Shown in pieces: positions 44,071 through 54,138 of a stretch of DNA of 64,000 nt. Position 1 is the first letter of the stretch, and every line of letters starts with the position of its first letter. Source of the stretch: Candidatus Kosakonia sp. 282A-S69 (lineage in GTDB: Bacteria > Pseudomonadota > Gammaproteobacteria > Enterobacterales > Enterobacteriaceae); assembly GCF_029433855.1 (NCBI RefSeq), contig NZ_JAROAU010000003.1, positions 2,842,053-2,906,052 on the forward strand, given 5' to 3'. A model generated the notes under the pieces. It searched no databases and was not told the DNA's origin. It was given only the letters and a program-made list of their open reading frames with translations. The position numbers and the translations under genes are program-made.

Positions 44071-46896
44071 TTGGATAAGATAGAAGTTCGGGGCGCGCGC
44101 ACCCATAATCTCAAAAACATCAACCTCGTCATCCCTCGCGACAAACTGATTGTTGTCACCGGGCTGTCGGGTTCGGGCAAATCCTCGCTGGCTTTCGATA
44201 CGCTCTATGCAGAAGGGCAGCGTCGTTACGTCGAATCGCTCTCTGCGTATGCCCGCCAGTTCCTGTCGTTGATGGAAAAACCGGACGTTGACCACATTGA
44301 AGGTCTCTCGCCTGCCATCTCTATTGAGCAGAAGTCGACATCGCACAACCCGCGTTCTACCGTCGGCACAATAACCGAAATTCACGATTACCTGCGTCTG
44401 CTCTATGCGCGTGTTGGCGAGCCGCGTTGCCCGGACCACGGCGTGCCGCTGGCGGCGCAAACCGTCAGCCAGATGGTGGATAACGTGCTGTCGCAGCCGG
44501 AAGGCAAGCGCCTGATGCTGCTGGCACCGGTGATCAAAGAGCGTAAAGGCGAGCACACCAAAACCCTCGAAAACCTGGCAGGCCAGGGCTATATCCGCGC
44601 CCGTATCGACGGCGAAGTGTGCGATCTCTCCGATCCACCGAGCCTTGAGCTGCAAAAGAAACACACCATTGAAGTGGTGATTGACCGCTTCAAAGTGCGC
44701 GACGATCTTACGCAGCGCCTGGCGGAATCCTTTGAGACCGCGCTGGAACTCTCCGGCGGTACGGCAATTGTGGCCGATATGGATGAGCCAAACGCCGAAG
44801 AGCTGCTCTTCTCGGCGAACTTCGCCTGCCCGATTTGCGGCTACAGCATGCGCGAACTGGAGCCGCGTCTCTTCTCGTTCAACAACCCGGCGGGCGCTTG
44901 CCCGACCTGCGATGGCCTGGGCGTTCAGCAATATTTTGACCCTGACCGCGTGATCCAGAACCCGGAGTTGTCGCTGGCTGGCGGCGCGATCCGCGGTTGG
45001 GATCGCCGCAACTTCTACTATTTCCAGATGCTGAAGTCGCTCTCAGAGCACTACAAATTTGACGTCGAAGCGCCGTGGGAAAGCCTCAGCGCTAACGTGC
45101 AGAAGGTGATTCTGGCAGGGTCCGGCAAAGAGTCGATTGAGTTCAAGTACATGAACGATCGCGGCGACACCTCCGTGCGCCGCCATCCGTTCGAAGGCGT
45201 GCTGCACAATATGGAGCGCCGCTACAAAGAGACAGAATCGAGCGCGGTGCGCGAAGAGCTGGCGAAATTTATCAGCAATCGCCCTTGCGCCACCTGCGAA
45301 GGGACGCGTCTGCGTCGCGAAGCGCGCCATGTTTACGTTGAAGACACGCCGCTGCCGAGCATCTCTGACATGAGCATCGGTCATGCGATGGAGTTCTTCA
45401 CCAATCTCAAACTTTCCGGTCAGCGTGCAAAAATCGCTGAAAAAGTGCTCAAAGAGATTGGCGATCGTCTGAAATTTCTCGTTAACGTCGGTCTGAACTA
45501 CCTGACACTTTCCCGCTCGGCAGAAACGCTCTCCGGTGGTGAAGCGCAGCGTATTCGTCTGGCCAGCCAGATTGGCGCAGGCCTGGTCGGCGTCATGTAC
45601 GTCCTCGATGAGCCTTCGATTGGTCTGCACCAGCGCGATAACGAACGTCTGCTCGGTACCCTTGTGCACCTGCGCAACCTCGGCAACACGGTGATTGTGG
45701 TTGAGCATGACGAAGACGCTATCCGCGCGGCGGATCACGTGATCGATATCGGCCCTGGCGCCGGTGTGCACGGCGGACAGGTGGTCGCGGAAGGCCCGCT
45801 GGAAGCGATCATGGCAGTGCCGGAATCCCTCACCGGGCAGTACATGAGCGGAAAACGCAAAATTGAAGTGCCGAAAGAGCGTGTGAAAGCCGATCCGCAG
45901 CGCGTGCTGAAGCTGAGCGGCGCGCGCGGGAACAACCTGAAGGATGTGACGCTGACGCTGCCGGTCGGCCTCTTTACCTGCATCACCGGCGTTTCCGGCT
46001 CCGGTAAGTCGACGCTGATTAACGATACGCTCTTCCCGCTCGCTCAGCGTCAGCTTAACGGCGCGACGATTGCCGAACCGGCTCCTTACCGCGACATTCA
46101 GGGGCTGGAGCACTTCGATAAAGTGATCGATATCGACCAGAGCCCGATTGGCCGTACCCCGCGCTCAAACCCGGCGACCTACACCGGCGTCTTTACGCCA
46201 GTGCGCGAACTCTTCGCCGGCGTGCCGGAGTCCCGTTCACGCGGCTATACGCCGGGGCGCTTCAGCTTTAACGTTCGTGGTGGGCGCTGCGAAGCGTGTC
46301 AGGGCGATGGCGTGATCAAAGTCGAAATGCACTTCCTGCCGGATATCTACGTGCCGTGCGACCAGTGCAAAGGCAAGCGCTATAACCGTGAAACGCTGGA
46401 GATTAAATACAAAGGCAAGACCATCCACGAAGTGCTGGATATGACCATTGAAGAGGCGCGTGAGTTCTTCGACGCGGTTCCGGCGCTGGCACGTAAGCTG
46501 CAAACGCTGATGGATGTCGGCCTGACCTATATTCGTCTCGGCCAGTCAGCCACCACCCTCTCCGGCGGTGAAGCTCAGCGCGTGAAGCTGGCGCGCGAGC
46601 TGTCAAAACGCGGCACCGGGCAGACGCTCTATATTCTTGATGAGCCGACTACCGGTCTGCACTTTGCGGATATTCAGCAGCTGCTTGAGGTGCTGCATCA
46701 GCTGCGCGATCAGGGCAATACCATCGTGGTGATTGAACACAACCTCGACGTGGTGAAAACCGCAGACTGGATTGTCGATTTAGGCCCGGAAGGGGGCAGC
46801 GGCGGCGGGGAGATCCTCGTCTCCGGCACGCCGGAAACCGTCGCCGAATGCGAAGCGTCGCACACGGCACGGTTCCTGAAACCGCTGCTCAGCTAG
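44071..46896 (+). CDS. uvrA: Excinuclease ABC subunit A
   Basis: ATPase that finds bulky DNA lesions with UvrB in nucleotide excision repair. The product is 941 residues if it starts at TTG 44071 (TTGGATAAG, matching the E. coli ATGGATAAG start and spaced well from AAGGTG), or 944 from GTG 44062. It has two ABC modules with Walker [11 protein letters not shown] and [10 protein letters not shown]. Zinc-finger cysteine pairs are CPICGYS...CPTCDG and CEACQGDG...CDQCKG. Signature motifs are [16 protein letters not shown] and [17 protein letters not shown] LexA box lies upstream. Confidence 0.97.
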   Translation: MDKIEVRGARTHNLKNINLVIPRDKLIVVTGLSGSGKSSLAFDTLYAEGQRRYVESLSAYARQFLSLMEKPDVDHIEGLSPAISIEQKSTSHNPRSTVGTITEIHDYLRLLYARVGEPRCPDHGVPLAAQTVSQMVDNVLSQPEGKRLMLLAPVIKERKGEHTKTLENLAGQGYIRARIDGEVCDLSDPPSLELQKKHTIEVVIDRFKVRDDLTQRLAESFETALELSGGTAIVADMDEPNAEELLFSANFACPICGYSMRELEPRLFSFNNPAGACPTCDGLGVQQYFDPDRVIQNPELSLAGGAIRGWDRRNFYYFQMLKSLSEHYKFDVEAPWESLSANVQKVILAGSGKESIEFKYMNDRGDTSVRRHPFEGVLHNMERRYKETESSAVREELAKFISNRPCATCEGTRLRREARHVYVEDTPLPSISDMSIGHAMEFFTNLKLSGQRAKIAEKVLKEIGDRLKFLVNVGLNYLTLSRSAETLSGGEAQRIRLASQIGAGLVGVMYVLDEPSIGLHQRDNERLLGTLVHLRNLGNTVIVVEHDEDAIRAADHVIDIGPGAGVHGGQVVAEGPLEAIMAVPESLTGQYMSGKRKIEVPKERVKADPQRVLKLSGARGNNLKDVTLTLPVGLFTCITGVSGSGKSTLINDTLFPLAQRQLNGATIAEPAPYRDIQGLEHFDKVIDIDQSPIGRTPRSNPATYTGVFTPVRELFAGVPESRSRGYTPGRFSFNVRGGRCEACQGDGVIKVEMHFLPDIYVPCDQCKGKRYNRETLEIKYKGKTIHEVLDMTIEEAREFFDAVPALARKLQTLMDVGLTYIRLGQSATTLSGGEAQRVKLARELSKRGTGQTLYILDEPTTGLHFADIQQLLEVLHQLRDQGNTIVVIEHNLDVVKTADWIVDLGPEGGSGGGEILVSGTPETVAECEASHTARFLKPLLS

Positions 46897-47250
46897 TCAG
46901 ACGGAGAGCTGTTGCCGGACGCCCTCCGGCACCAGCTCCATCGCCTGCTGATACGAGGCGTCCACCAGGTAGTAGATCTGCGAATCCGGTAACGTACCGT
47001 CCAGATAGACCGTGCTCCAGTGCGCCTTATTCAAATGGCGGCTGGGGCGCACATCGCTGTGCTGATCGCGCAGCAGCTCTGCCAGCGCCGGGCTGGTTTT
47101 CAGCGAGACCGCAGGGCGATCCTCAATTTCCTTCACCATAGCAAACAGCACATCGGCGACCTTAATCTGCGTCGCTTTCCAGTCGCTGTGCACGCTCTGC
47201 TCCGCGCCAGGTTTGGCCATGCAATATTGCAGTAACTCCGAAATTGTCAT
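46897..47250 (-). CDS. yjbR: MmcQ/YjbR family protein YjbR
   Basis: A 117-residue protein with the YjbR double-wing fold sequence (MTISELLQYCMAKPGAEQSVHSDWKATQIKVADVLFAMV ... HLNKAHWSTVYLDGTLPDSQIYYLVDASYQQAMELVP). The fold suggests DNA binding, but the role is unproven. Its stop lies directly after that of the convergent gene uvrA, and it begins 3 bases after yjbQ, so the two are co-transcribed. Confidence 0.94.
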   Translation of the reverse strand: MTISELLQYCMAKPGAEQSVHSDWKATQIKVADVLFAMVKEIEDRPAVSLKTSPALAELLRDQHSDVRPSRHLNKAHWSTVYLDGTLPDSQIYYLVDASYQQAMELVPEGVRQQLSV

Positions 47251-47253
47251 CGT

Positions 47254-47670
47254 TTATTCCCCTTGTAGTGTCGCGATAATCCGCCGCGAACCGCCGTGGA
47301 TGCGATGCTCTCCCAGCCAGATCCCCTGCCATCTCCCCAGCAGTACGCGCCCACTCTGCACGGGTAACATCAGCGACACGCCAAGCGTCGATGATTTGAT
47401 ATGCGCAGGCATATCATCCGGCCCTTCATAATCATGCTCATAGGGCGCATTGTCCGGCACAGCACGTAAAAAGTGGCGCTCCATATCCTGGCGCACCGTA
47501 GGATCGCAATTTTCATTCAGGGTGAGAGAAGCGGACGTGTGCTGAAGCAGCAGGTGCAACAAACCGGTTTTCACGCTCTTAAGCGCAGTAATCTGCCCGA
47601 GCACCTCATCGGTAACCAGGTGAAAGCCGCGCGGTTTCTGGCTAAGCGTAAGCGTCTGTTGATGCCACAT
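47254..47670 (-). CDS. yjbQ: YjbQ family protein (UPF0047)
   Basis: A 138-residue protein of the widely conserved UPF0047 family. The signature [32 protein letters not shown] and the [34 protein letters not shown] region include metal-site histidines. E. coli YjbQ has weak thiamine-phosphate synthase activity in genetic tests; the true role is unsettled. It leads a two-gene unit with yjbR. Confidence 0.94.
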   Translation of the reverse strand: MWHQQTLTLSQKPRGFHLVTDEVLGQITALKSVKTGLLHLLLQHTSASLTLNENCDPTVRQDMERHFLRAVPDNAPYEHDYEGPDDMPAHIKSSTLGVSLMLPVQSGRVLLGRWQGIWLGEHRIHGGSRRIIATLQGE

Positions 47671-47736
47671 AAACTGCTCCTTATCAAAAATGAACCTCTG
47701 TAAGTGTGCAGCATGTGGCCAAAAGGGGAAACCCGG

Positions 47737-47763
47737 GGCCCTTTTTTTATCGAAAAAAGGGCC
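47737..47763 (-). terminator. Terminator-like hairpin after aphA
   Basis: GGCCCTTTTTT (47737-47747) and AAAAAAGGGCC (47753-47763) form a perfect 11-bp inverted repeat five bases beyond the aphA stop. The A/T part can supply the T-run in either orientation. Confidence 0.75.
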
Positions 47764-47768
47764 GTGGA

Positions 47769-48479
47769 TTAAAAGTCGGAGTCGACTATCACCTCTTCAC
47801 CAAACGCACCGGCCTGCGGCAGCGGTTGGTAGGTCGAGTTGGCGGCGCGCAGGACGCGGATCGGGCGCGCTTCGCTTTCACGCGCGGCGGTAATGTCGCC
47901 ATCAGAGTCGCCGTAATAGAGGCGGATCTTTTTATCCTTCAGCCACTGCACCTTGGTGTTCTGGCCCGGCTGATCGCCGGCAAAAATGACCGGGTTCATA
48001 TTGGCAGCAGGGATATGGAAATCATCCTGCAGGGTTTTGCTCACCGTCTCGGTTTTAGTCTGGCTGCGCCCGGTGATAAAGAAAATGGTATCGCCGCGTT
48101 TAACGTGCATGGCGATCAGCTGACGCGCGACCTCTTTAGGAATACTGAACTCGTCCCAGCCGTTATTCATCTTTTCCCAAAATTCCGGGTTGTGCAGATA
48201 GGCATCGCTATCCGGTGACCATGTTTTCTTGCCGCGCCAGAAGCCAGGGCTGGAGAAGAGCACGGTATCGTCGATATCGAACCCCACTGCCATCGGCGGG
48301 CGTTCAATCAGCGAGTTTTCGATTTGCGCCACGGATACCCAGTGTACCGCCGCCTGCTCAGAGAGTTTTGCAACGTTAGTGCCCGTTGAAACCGGCGTCG
48401 GTGCAGAGGCGTACACCGCCGCGCTGCTAAAGGCCGCCCACAGGCAGAGCGCGCCGAGCGCGTGTCTGAACTTTTGCAT
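47769..48479 (-). CDS. aphA: Class B acid phosphatase / phosphotransferase
   Basis: A 236-residue periplasmic enzyme of the HAD superfamily. The signal peptide is [24 protein letters not shown]. The catalytic motif [17 protein letters not shown] has the nucleophile aspartate, and [18 protein letters not shown] and [14 protein letters not shown] supply the other HAD motifs. It dephosphorylates nucleotides and other organic phosphates. It occupies the same place as in E. coli, between yjbQ and tyrB. Confidence 0.97.
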   Translation of the reverse strand: MQKFRHALGALCLWAAFSSAAVYASAPTPVSTGTNVAKLSEQAAVHWVSVAQIENSLIERPPMAVGFDIDDTVLFSSPGFWRGKKTWSPDSDAYLHNPEFWEKMNNGWDEFSIPKEVARQLIAMHVKRGDTIFFITGRSQTKTETVSKTLQDDFHIPAANMNPVIFAGDQPGQNTKVQWLKDKKIRLYYGDSDGDITAARESEARPIRVLRAANSTYQPLPQAGAFGEEVIVDSDF

Positions 48480-48604
48480 AATTTTCCTTGCTTATCAGTG
48501 CGTTGTTTTTATAAATGACGTGAATAATCTCAAACCTGAGTGACCATAACCGCAACGCGGGGTGAAACAAACTCTTTTCCGGGAAATCCGCCAGCTTTGG
48601 TGGG

Positions 48605-48632
48605 TCACCCTCTGCCGCTTCGCAGAGGGTGA
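48605..48632 (-). terminator. Hairpin after tyrB
   Basis: TCACCCTCTGC (48605-48615) and GCAGAGGGTGA (48622-48632) form a perfect 11-bp stem with a 6-base loop, 19 bases past the tyrB stop. A T-run is lacking, so the strength as a terminator is uncertain. Confidence 0.6.
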
Positions 48633-48650
48633 AAGAGAGTAAGTGAATAC

Positions 48651-49844
48651 TTACATCACTGCCGCGAAGGCCTGCGCCACGCGGTGAACGTTGCGATTAT
48701 TCAGCCCGGCGACGCAGATGCGGCCGCTGGAAACGAGGTAGATACCAAACTCTTCGCGCAGACGATCCACCTGCGCGGCGCTCAGACCGGTATAACTGAA
48801 CATGCCGCGCTGCCTGAGCAGGTAGGTAAAATCCCCTCCCGGCATCGCCGCATTAAGCGCATCAACCAGCGTCTGGCGCATTGCCTGGATGCGGGTGCGC
48901 ATCGATTCCACTTCTGCCAGCCATGATGCTTTCAGCCCGGCATCGTTCAGCACGGTCGCCACCAGCTGCGCGCCAAAATTCGGCGGGCTGGAGTAGTTGC
49001 GGCGTACGGTGGCCTTCAACTGTCCAAGCACGCGACCGGCAGCATCAGCATCCTCACACACCACAGAGAGGCCGCCGACGCGTTCGCCATACAGGGAGAA
49101 GATTTTTGAGAAGGAGTTGCTGACCAGTGCAGGCAGCCCGGCGTGAGCAATCGCGCGGATCGCATAGGCATCCTCCTCCATCCCCGCGCCGAAGCCCTGG
49201 TATGCGATATCAAGGAACGGGATCAGCGTGCGGGCTTTCAGCACCTCGACCACCTCGTCCCACTGCGTAGGCGTTAAGTCGGCGCCGGTCGGGTTATGGC
49301 AGCACGGGTGCAGCAGGACAATGCTCTGCTCAGGCAGCGTGTTCAATTTTTCGAGAAATGCCGCGAAACGCACGCCGTTGGTTTCGTTGTCATACCACGG
49401 GTAGGTGGCAACGTCGAAACCTGCGCCTTCGAAAATCGCGATATGGTTCTCCCAGGTCGGATCGCTGACCCAGACGCCGGAGTTGGGGAAGTAACGTTTC
49501 AGAAAATCTGCGCCGACTTTCAGCGCGCCGGAGCCGCCGAGGGTTTGAATCGTCGCGACACGCTGTTGCTCCAGCACCGTATGCCCGGCACCAAACAACA
49601 GTGGCGCGATAGCATGACGATAGCTGTTAAGCCCTTCCATCGGCAGATAGAGCGAGGCGCCATGCGGCTGCGCATTGAGGCGCGCTTCGGCTTCCGCCAC
49701 CGCCTGCAGGCGCGGTATTGTGCTCTCTTCGTCGTAATAGAGCCCGATGCTGAGGTTAACTTTGTCGCTGCGGGGGTCCTCTTTGAACCGCTCCATCAAT
49801 GAGAGGATCGGGTCGCCAGCATAGGCGTCAACTTTCTGAAACAC
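48651..49844 (-). CDS. tyrB: Aromatic-amino-acid aminotransferase
   Basis: Class I PLP aminotransferase of 397 residues for the last step of tyrosine, phenylalanine and leucine synthesis. The PLP lysine is in [18 protein letters not shown] (about residue 247), the cofactor-phosphate contacts in [15 protein letters not shown], and the substrate-carboxylate arginine in the C-terminal [20 protein letters not shown] half-site lies just upstream (about 49862), possibly part of a TyrR box, but no full box is visible. Confidence 0.96.
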   Translation of the reverse strand: MFQKVDAYAGDPILSLMERFKEDPRSDKVNLSIGLYYDEESTIPRLQAVAEAEARLNAQPHGASLYLPMEGLNSYRHAIAPLLFGAGHTVLEQQRVATIQTLGGSGALKVGADFLKRYFPNSGVWVSDPTWENHIAIFEGAGFDVATYPWYDNETNGVRFAAFLEKLNTLPEQSIVLLHPCCHNPTGADLTPTQWDEVVEVLKARTLIPFLDIAYQGFGAGMEEDAYAIRAIAHAGLPALVSNSFSKIFSLYGERVGGLSVVCEDADAAGRVLGQLKATVRRNYSSPPNFGAQLVATVLNDAGLKASWLAEVESMRTRIQAMRQTLVDALNAAMPGGDFTYLLRQRGMFSYTGLSAAQVDRLREEFGIYLVSSGRICVAGLNNRNVHRVAQAFAAVM

Positions 49845-49939
49845 GCGTGTAGTCTCCAGGTTTACAGTGGGCGGAACACCACAATAAACCGGAAGCCGGG
49901 GAAGGTCGAGTGGGCAGTAAAACGAAGAGAAAATAAGGG

Positions 49940-50944
49940 CTAGCCGCCCAGCGCAGCCCGCACTTGTGCGACCCGCTTAGCCACCGACCCGCTGACGCGC
50001 ATAAACGGCACGCCGCGCTCCGTCAACTGTTCGAGATACCAGGCCTGCTGGCGCTGGCGGAAGGTTTCATCCTGGCGGGTGCCATCCTGCACAAAGGGGA
50101 AGTCATCCTCACACAATACCACCAGGTGATAGTGCCGCTCCGCCAGTGCGTAGAGCGCCGCAGGCGCCTTGCCAAACATCGCCAGCGTATAAAAGAGCGT
50201 GGTCAGCGGTGAGGTATCGCACACCAGCCAGCGCACCGCGGGCGTGCTCTCTTCCCGTTGCAGCTGAGCTTGCGCAATCGCCAGCATATCGTCATACACC
50301 AACTCGCCGCCCTGCTCCTCCCAGCGCTCGCGGCCATACTCTGCCACATATGCCGTTCCCAGCGCTTCTGCCAGCGCGACGCTGAGGGTGCTTTTGCCGG
50401 TCGATTCGCCGCCGAGCAGGCAGATGCGCTGAATAAAGTCGTGATAGACGGGTGCGGCCAGCATCTGTCGCCAGCGATGGACATCGCTGCGGATCAGCGT
50501 CCCGGATGGCGCATCCTCACCCTGCCCGCGGGTCAGCCGCACATGAGTCACCGGGCGGGCAAAGCGTTCGCTCAGCACGCGGGCGAAGCCGTCGCCATAC
50601 GCTTCCGCCGTAAAGACCGCGTCAGGCTGACAGCGCGGCATCTGCAAACAGATATCAGCAACATAGTGGCGATGCAGAGCGTCATCGGCGTCGTTATGCG
50701 GTAACGGGTCTAAACCCAGCGCCGCAGCGCGCTCCGGTGTCAGGACCAGGATCTCGCACTGCGGAAAGCGCGCCCGCAGCCAGCGTTCGCGCTTTTCCGG
50801 CTCGCAGCCCGGCAGCTCAGGCACGGAGTAGCTGATTAACCACAGGCGCTCGCACTGCGCCAGCGCGGTGTTGATTAACTGCTCATGGCCACAGTGCAGC
50901 GGCGCGAATTTGCCGACAATCAGCCCCGTGGCGAAGCGTTTCAT
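49940..50944 (-). CDS. NadR-like NMN adenylyltransferase / nicotinamide riboside kinase without repressor domain
   Basis: A 334-residue bifunctional NAD-salvage enzyme. The N-terminal adenylyltransferase has [24 protein letters not shown], with the HxGH-like HCGH motif. The C-terminal kinase has the P-loop [19 protein letters not shown] (about residue 175) and [14 protein letters not shown]. The N-terminal helix-turn-helix of E. coli NadR is absent, so it should not be a repressor. Its start ATG overlaps the pnuC stop (ATGA), so transporter and kinase are coupled. It is inserted between tyrB and alr compared with E. coli. Confidence 0.88.
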   Translation of the reverse strand: MKRFATGLIVGKFAPLHCGHEQLINTALAQCERLWLISYSVPELPGCEPEKRERWLRARFPQCEILVLTPERAAALGLDPLPHNDADDALHRHYVADICLQMPRCQPDAVFTAEAYGDGFARVLSERFARPVTHVRLTRGQGEDAPSGTLIRSDVHRWRQMLAAPVYHDFIQRICLLGGESTGKSTLSVALAEALGTAYVAEYGRERWEEQGGELVYDDMLAIAQAQLQREESTPAVRWLVCDTSPLTTLFYTLAMFGKAPAALYALAERHYHLVVLCEDDFPFVQDGTRQDETFRQRQQAWYLEQLTERGVPFMRVSGSVAKRVAQVRAALGG

Positions 50945-51498
50945 GGCTTTACCAGCGCCTTGCGCCACTGGTAAAGCCCGTGCCAGGCATTACACCAGAA
51001 GATCAGATAGAGACCTGCGGTCAGCCACAGCTCGCGTGCGGCATAGAGCGGCACAGCGATAGTGTTGACCAACAGCCAGAAGTACCAGCTCTCCAGCCGC
51101 CGCCCCATCAGCATAAACTGCGCGAGAATGCTGAAGACCATAATCGTCGAGTCCAGCCACGGCGACCAGGCGTTGGTAAAGCGATGGAGCAGCCAGGCAT
51201 AGCCGCCCGCGACAATCAGCGCCCCCACCAACAACAGAGCAATATGTTGCAGCGGCGTTTTGCGCACCGCCAGTTGATGGCCATGATTGCCCTTTAACCA
51301 GTTGATCCAGCCGGCAAGGCTGCTGACGATAAAAAAGAGTTGCAGGGTAACATCCGCGTAAAGCTGAACAGAGTAGAAGACCCAGCCGTAGAGCACGCAG
51401 CCAATAATGCCCGTCCACCACGTATGCACATTGTTGCGCGCGGCAAGCCACACGGAGAGGGCGTAAGCCAGACAGGCGGCGATTTCCATCGGCGACAC
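50941..51498 (-). CDS. pnuC: Nicotinamide riboside transporter PnuC
   Basis: A 185-residue membrane protein of the PnuC family with about seven hydrophobic segments. Family features are ARNNVHTWWTGIIGCVLYGWVFYSVQLYADVTLQLFFIVSSLAGWINW and ARELWLTAGLYLIFWCNAWHGLYQWRK. GTG 51498 is preceded by AAAAGGAA and preferred; ATG 51489 is the alternative. It is followed by the coupled NadR-like kinase, which would trap imported nicotinamide riboside by phosphorylation. alr ends 11 bases upstream on the same strand. Confidence 0.92.
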   Translation of the reverse strand: MSPMEIAACLAYALSVWLAARNNVHTWWTGIIGCVLYGWVFYSVQLYADVTLQLFFIVSSLAGWINWLKGNHGHQLAVRKTPLQHIALLLVGALIVAGGYAWLLHRFTNAWSPWLDSTIMVFSILAQFMLMGRRLESWYFWLLVNTIAVPLYAARELWLTAGLYLIFWCNAWHGLYQWRKALVKP

Positions 51499-51509
51499 GG
51501 GCGTTCCTT

Positions 51510-52589
51510 TTAGTCGATGTAGATAAGGGCGGCCCTGGAGGTCAGGCGCGTAATAAGTTCGTAAGCACTCACATTGGTTGCCTGCGCGATGCGCTCAACG
51601 GGTAAACCTTCGCCCCACAGCACCACCTGATCGCCGGGTTTATCCTGCGCCTCTGGCCCCAGATCGACGCAAATCATATCCATCGCTACGCGCCCGACAA
51701 TCGGCACTTCGCGCCCGTTGACCAGCACCGGTGTGCCGGAGGGTGCCGCGCGCGGGTAGCCGTCGCCGTAGCCCATCGCCACCACCCCTAAGCGGGTGTC
51801 ACGCGTGCTCTGCCATGTGCCACCATAGCCGACCGGCTCGCCCGCTGCGTGCTGGCGCACGGCAATCAGCTGCGAGGTCAGCGTCATTACCGGCTGGAAG
51901 CCAAAATCGCTGCCCCACGGCTTATGGTCGAGCGGCGAAACGCCGTAGAGAATGATGCCGGGGCGCACCCAGTCGAAATGGGATTGCGGCCACAGCAGCG
52001 TGCCGCCCGAGGCGGCAATCGAGCGCATGCCCGGCTTGCCTTCGGTAAAGGTGGTAAAAAGGTCGAGCTGGCGCTCGGTCGCGCCACAGTCAGGTTCATC
52101 AGCGCGGGCAAAGTGGCTGACAATGTTCACCGGCTGGCGCACGTTTTTGCACTGGCTCAGGCGGGCGTAGAAAGATTCCGCTTCGTGAGGGTGCACGCCC
52201 AGGCGATGCATGCCGGTGTCGAGTTTCATCCAGACATCTACCGGCGCGCTCAGGGTCGCGGCTTCAAGGGCTTCAAGCTGTTCGACACTGTGGATCACCG
52301 TATGCAGCTGATGTTCAGCTACCTGTAGCAAATCGCTGGCGGCAAAGAAGCCTTCGAGTAACAGAATCGGTTGAGTAATGCCCCCTGCGCGCAGTTGCAA
52401 GGCCTCTTCAAGACGGGAGACGCCGAAAGCATCGGCATCGGGGAGCGTTCGCGCGGTCTCGAGAAGACCGTGTCCATAAGCGTTCGCTTTCACGACCGCA
52501 ACCAGTCGGCTGGCGGGAGCCAGTTCGCGCAGGCGTTGCAGATTGTGTCGCAGAGCGCGGCGGTTAACTACTACGGTTGCCGCTTGCAT
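51510..52589 (-). CDS. alr: Alanine racemase, biosynthetic
   Basis: Fold-type III PLP enzyme making D-alanine for peptidoglycan. The 359-residue length equals E. coli Alr. The PLP lysine Lys34 is in [10 protein letters not shown] and the second catalytic base, a tyrosine, lies in [12 protein letters not shown] (about residue 255). [17 protein letters not shown] gives the start at 52589; a 6-residue extension is rejected. It follows dnaB on the same strand, as in E. coli. Confidence 0.97.
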   Translation of the reverse strand: MQAATVVVNRRALRHNLQRLRELAPASRLVAVVKANAYGHGLLETARTLPDADAFGVSRLEEALQLRAGGITQPILLLEGFFAASDLLQVAEHQLHTVIHSVEQLEALEAATLSAPVDVWMKLDTGMHRLGVHPHEAESFYARLSQCKNVRQPVNIVSHFARADEPDCGATERQLDLFTTFTEGKPGMRSIAASGGTLLWPQSHFDWVRPGIILYGVSPLDHKPWGSDFGFQPVMTLTSQLIAVRQHAAGEPVGYGGTWQSTRDTRLGVVAMGYGDGYPRAAPSGTPVLVNGREVPIVGRVAMDMICVDLGPEAQDKPGDQVVLWGEGLPVERIAQATNVSAYELITRLTSRAALIYID

Positions 52590-52626
52590 GTTTTTCCTCA
52601 AAAACAATTTTGTCGATCGTTCGTGT

Positions 52627-52649
52627 GCAGGTGCGTTGAACGCACCTGC
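52627..52649 (-). terminator. Hairpin between dnaB and alr
   Basis: GCAGGTGCG (52627-52635) and CGCACCTGC (52641-52649) form a perfect 9-bp stem with loop TTGAA, 22 bases past the dnaB stop. No T-run follows, so it may attenuate rather than stop transcription. Confidence 0.5.
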
Positions 52650-52670
52650 GGCGCGAAGAGTAACGAAACG

Positions 52671-54077
52671 TTATTCGTCGTCGTATTGTGGCCCGGCATA
52701 GTTATCGAAGCGTGACCACTGCCCATTGAATGTCAGACGTACCGTGCCGATAGGGCCGTTACGCTGCTTACCAATAATGATTTCAGCGATGCCTTTTAAG
52801 TCGCTGTTTTCGTGATAAACCTCATCACGATAGATAAACATGATTAAGTCGGCATCCTGTTCGATAGAGCCCGATTCACGCAGGTCGGAGTTGACCGGGC
52901 GCTTATCGGCACGCTGCTCCAGCGAGCGGTTAAGCTGCGACAGCGCCACCACCGGCACCTGCAACTCTTTCGCCAGCGCTTTCAGCGAGCGGGAGATCTC
53001 AGCAATTTCCAGCGTACGGTTATCCGATAGCGACGGCACGCGCATCAGCTGGAGGTAGTCGATCATAATCAGGCCGATGCCGCCATGCTCGCGGGCGATA
53101 CGCCGCGCACGAGAGCGCACTTCCGTTGGCGTCAGGCCGGAGGAGTCATCGATATAGATATTACGTTTTTCCAGCAGAATGCCCATCGTGCCGGAGATAC
53201 GCGCCCAGTCCTCATCATCGAGCTGACCGGTACGGATGCGGGTCTGATCGACGCGCGACAGCGACGCGAGAGAACGCATCATAATCTGTTCGGAGGGCAT
53301 CTCCAGGCTGAAGATAAGTACCGGCTTATCCTGTAACATCGCCGCGTTTTCGACGAGGTTCATCGCAAATGTCGTTTTACCCATCGAGGGACGCGCCGCG
53401 ACGATAATCAGATCCGAGGGCTGCAAGCCGGCGGTCTTTTTGTTCAGATCGTCATAGCCGGTGTTCACGCCGGTCACCCCGTCATGAGGCTGCTGGAATA
53501 GCAGTTCAATACGCGCTACCGTCGCCTCAAGCACATCGGCGATGTTCTTCGGCCCTTCATCTTTATTGGCGCGGCTTTCGGCGATTTTAAACACCCGCGA
53601 CTCGGCCAGATCGAGCAGATCTTCACTGCTCCGGCCCTGGGGATCAAAACCGGCGTTGGCGATCTCATTCGCCACCGCGATCATCTCGCGTACTACCGCA
53701 CGTTCACGCACGATATCGGCGTAAGCACTAATGTTTGCCGCACTTGGCGTATTTTTTGACAGCTCAGCGAGATAAGCGAAGCCGCCGACAATCTCGAGTT
53801 GCCCCTGTTGCTCCAGCGATTCGGCAAGGGTAATCAGGTCGATGGGTTTGCCCATCTCCTGCAGGCGGTGCATTTCCGTAAAAATATGGCGATGCTGGCG
53901 AGTGTAAAAATCCTCGGAGACCACGCGCTCGGCGACGTCGTCCCAGCGCTCATTATCCAGCATTAAACCGCCCAACACCGACTGCTCCGCTTCGATCGAA
54001 TGCGGAGGCACTTTCATCCCCTCAAGCTTGTGGTCGCGGGGCTCAGTCTGTTTGTTGAAGGGTTTATTTCCTGCCAT
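52671..54077 (-). CDS. dnaB: Replicative DNA helicase
   Basis: Hexameric 5'-3' helicase of the replication fork, 468 residues. The N-terminal domain (VPPHSIEAEQSVLGGLMLDNERWDDVAERVVSEDFY) binds primase and loader. The RecA-like domain has Walker A ARPSMGKTTFAMNLVENA (about residues 228-245), Walker B GLIMIDYLQLM and VALSQLNRSLEQRADKRPVNSDLRESGSIEQDADLIMFIYRD. It is divergent from qorA with 61 bases between the starts. Confidence 0.98.
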   Translation of the reverse strand: MAGNKPFNKQTEPRDHKLEGMKVPPHSIEAEQSVLGGLMLDNERWDDVAERVVSEDFYTRQHRHIFTEMHRLQEMGKPIDLITLAESLEQQGQLEIVGGFAYLAELSKNTPSAANISAYADIVRERAVVREMIAVANEIANAGFDPQGRSSEDLLDLAESRVFKIAESRANKDEGPKNIADVLEATVARIELLFQQPHDGVTGVNTGYDDLNKKTAGLQPSDLIIVAARPSMGKTTFAMNLVENAAMLQDKPVLIFSLEMPSEQIMMRSLASLSRVDQTRIRTGQLDDEDWARISGTMGILLEKRNIYIDDSSGLTPTEVRSRARRIAREHGGIGLIMIDYLQLMRVPSLSDNRTLEIAEISRSLKALAKELQVPVVALSQLNRSLEQRADKRPVNSDLRESGSIEQDADLIMFIYRDEVYHENSDLKGIAEIIIGKQRNGPIGTVRLTFNGQWSRFDNYAGPQYDDE

Positions 54078-54138
54078 AGTGAAAGGAGTTATCCGGGTAA
54101 TGAATGGGTTGAGAGATTATCACAGATCAGGAGGAAGC

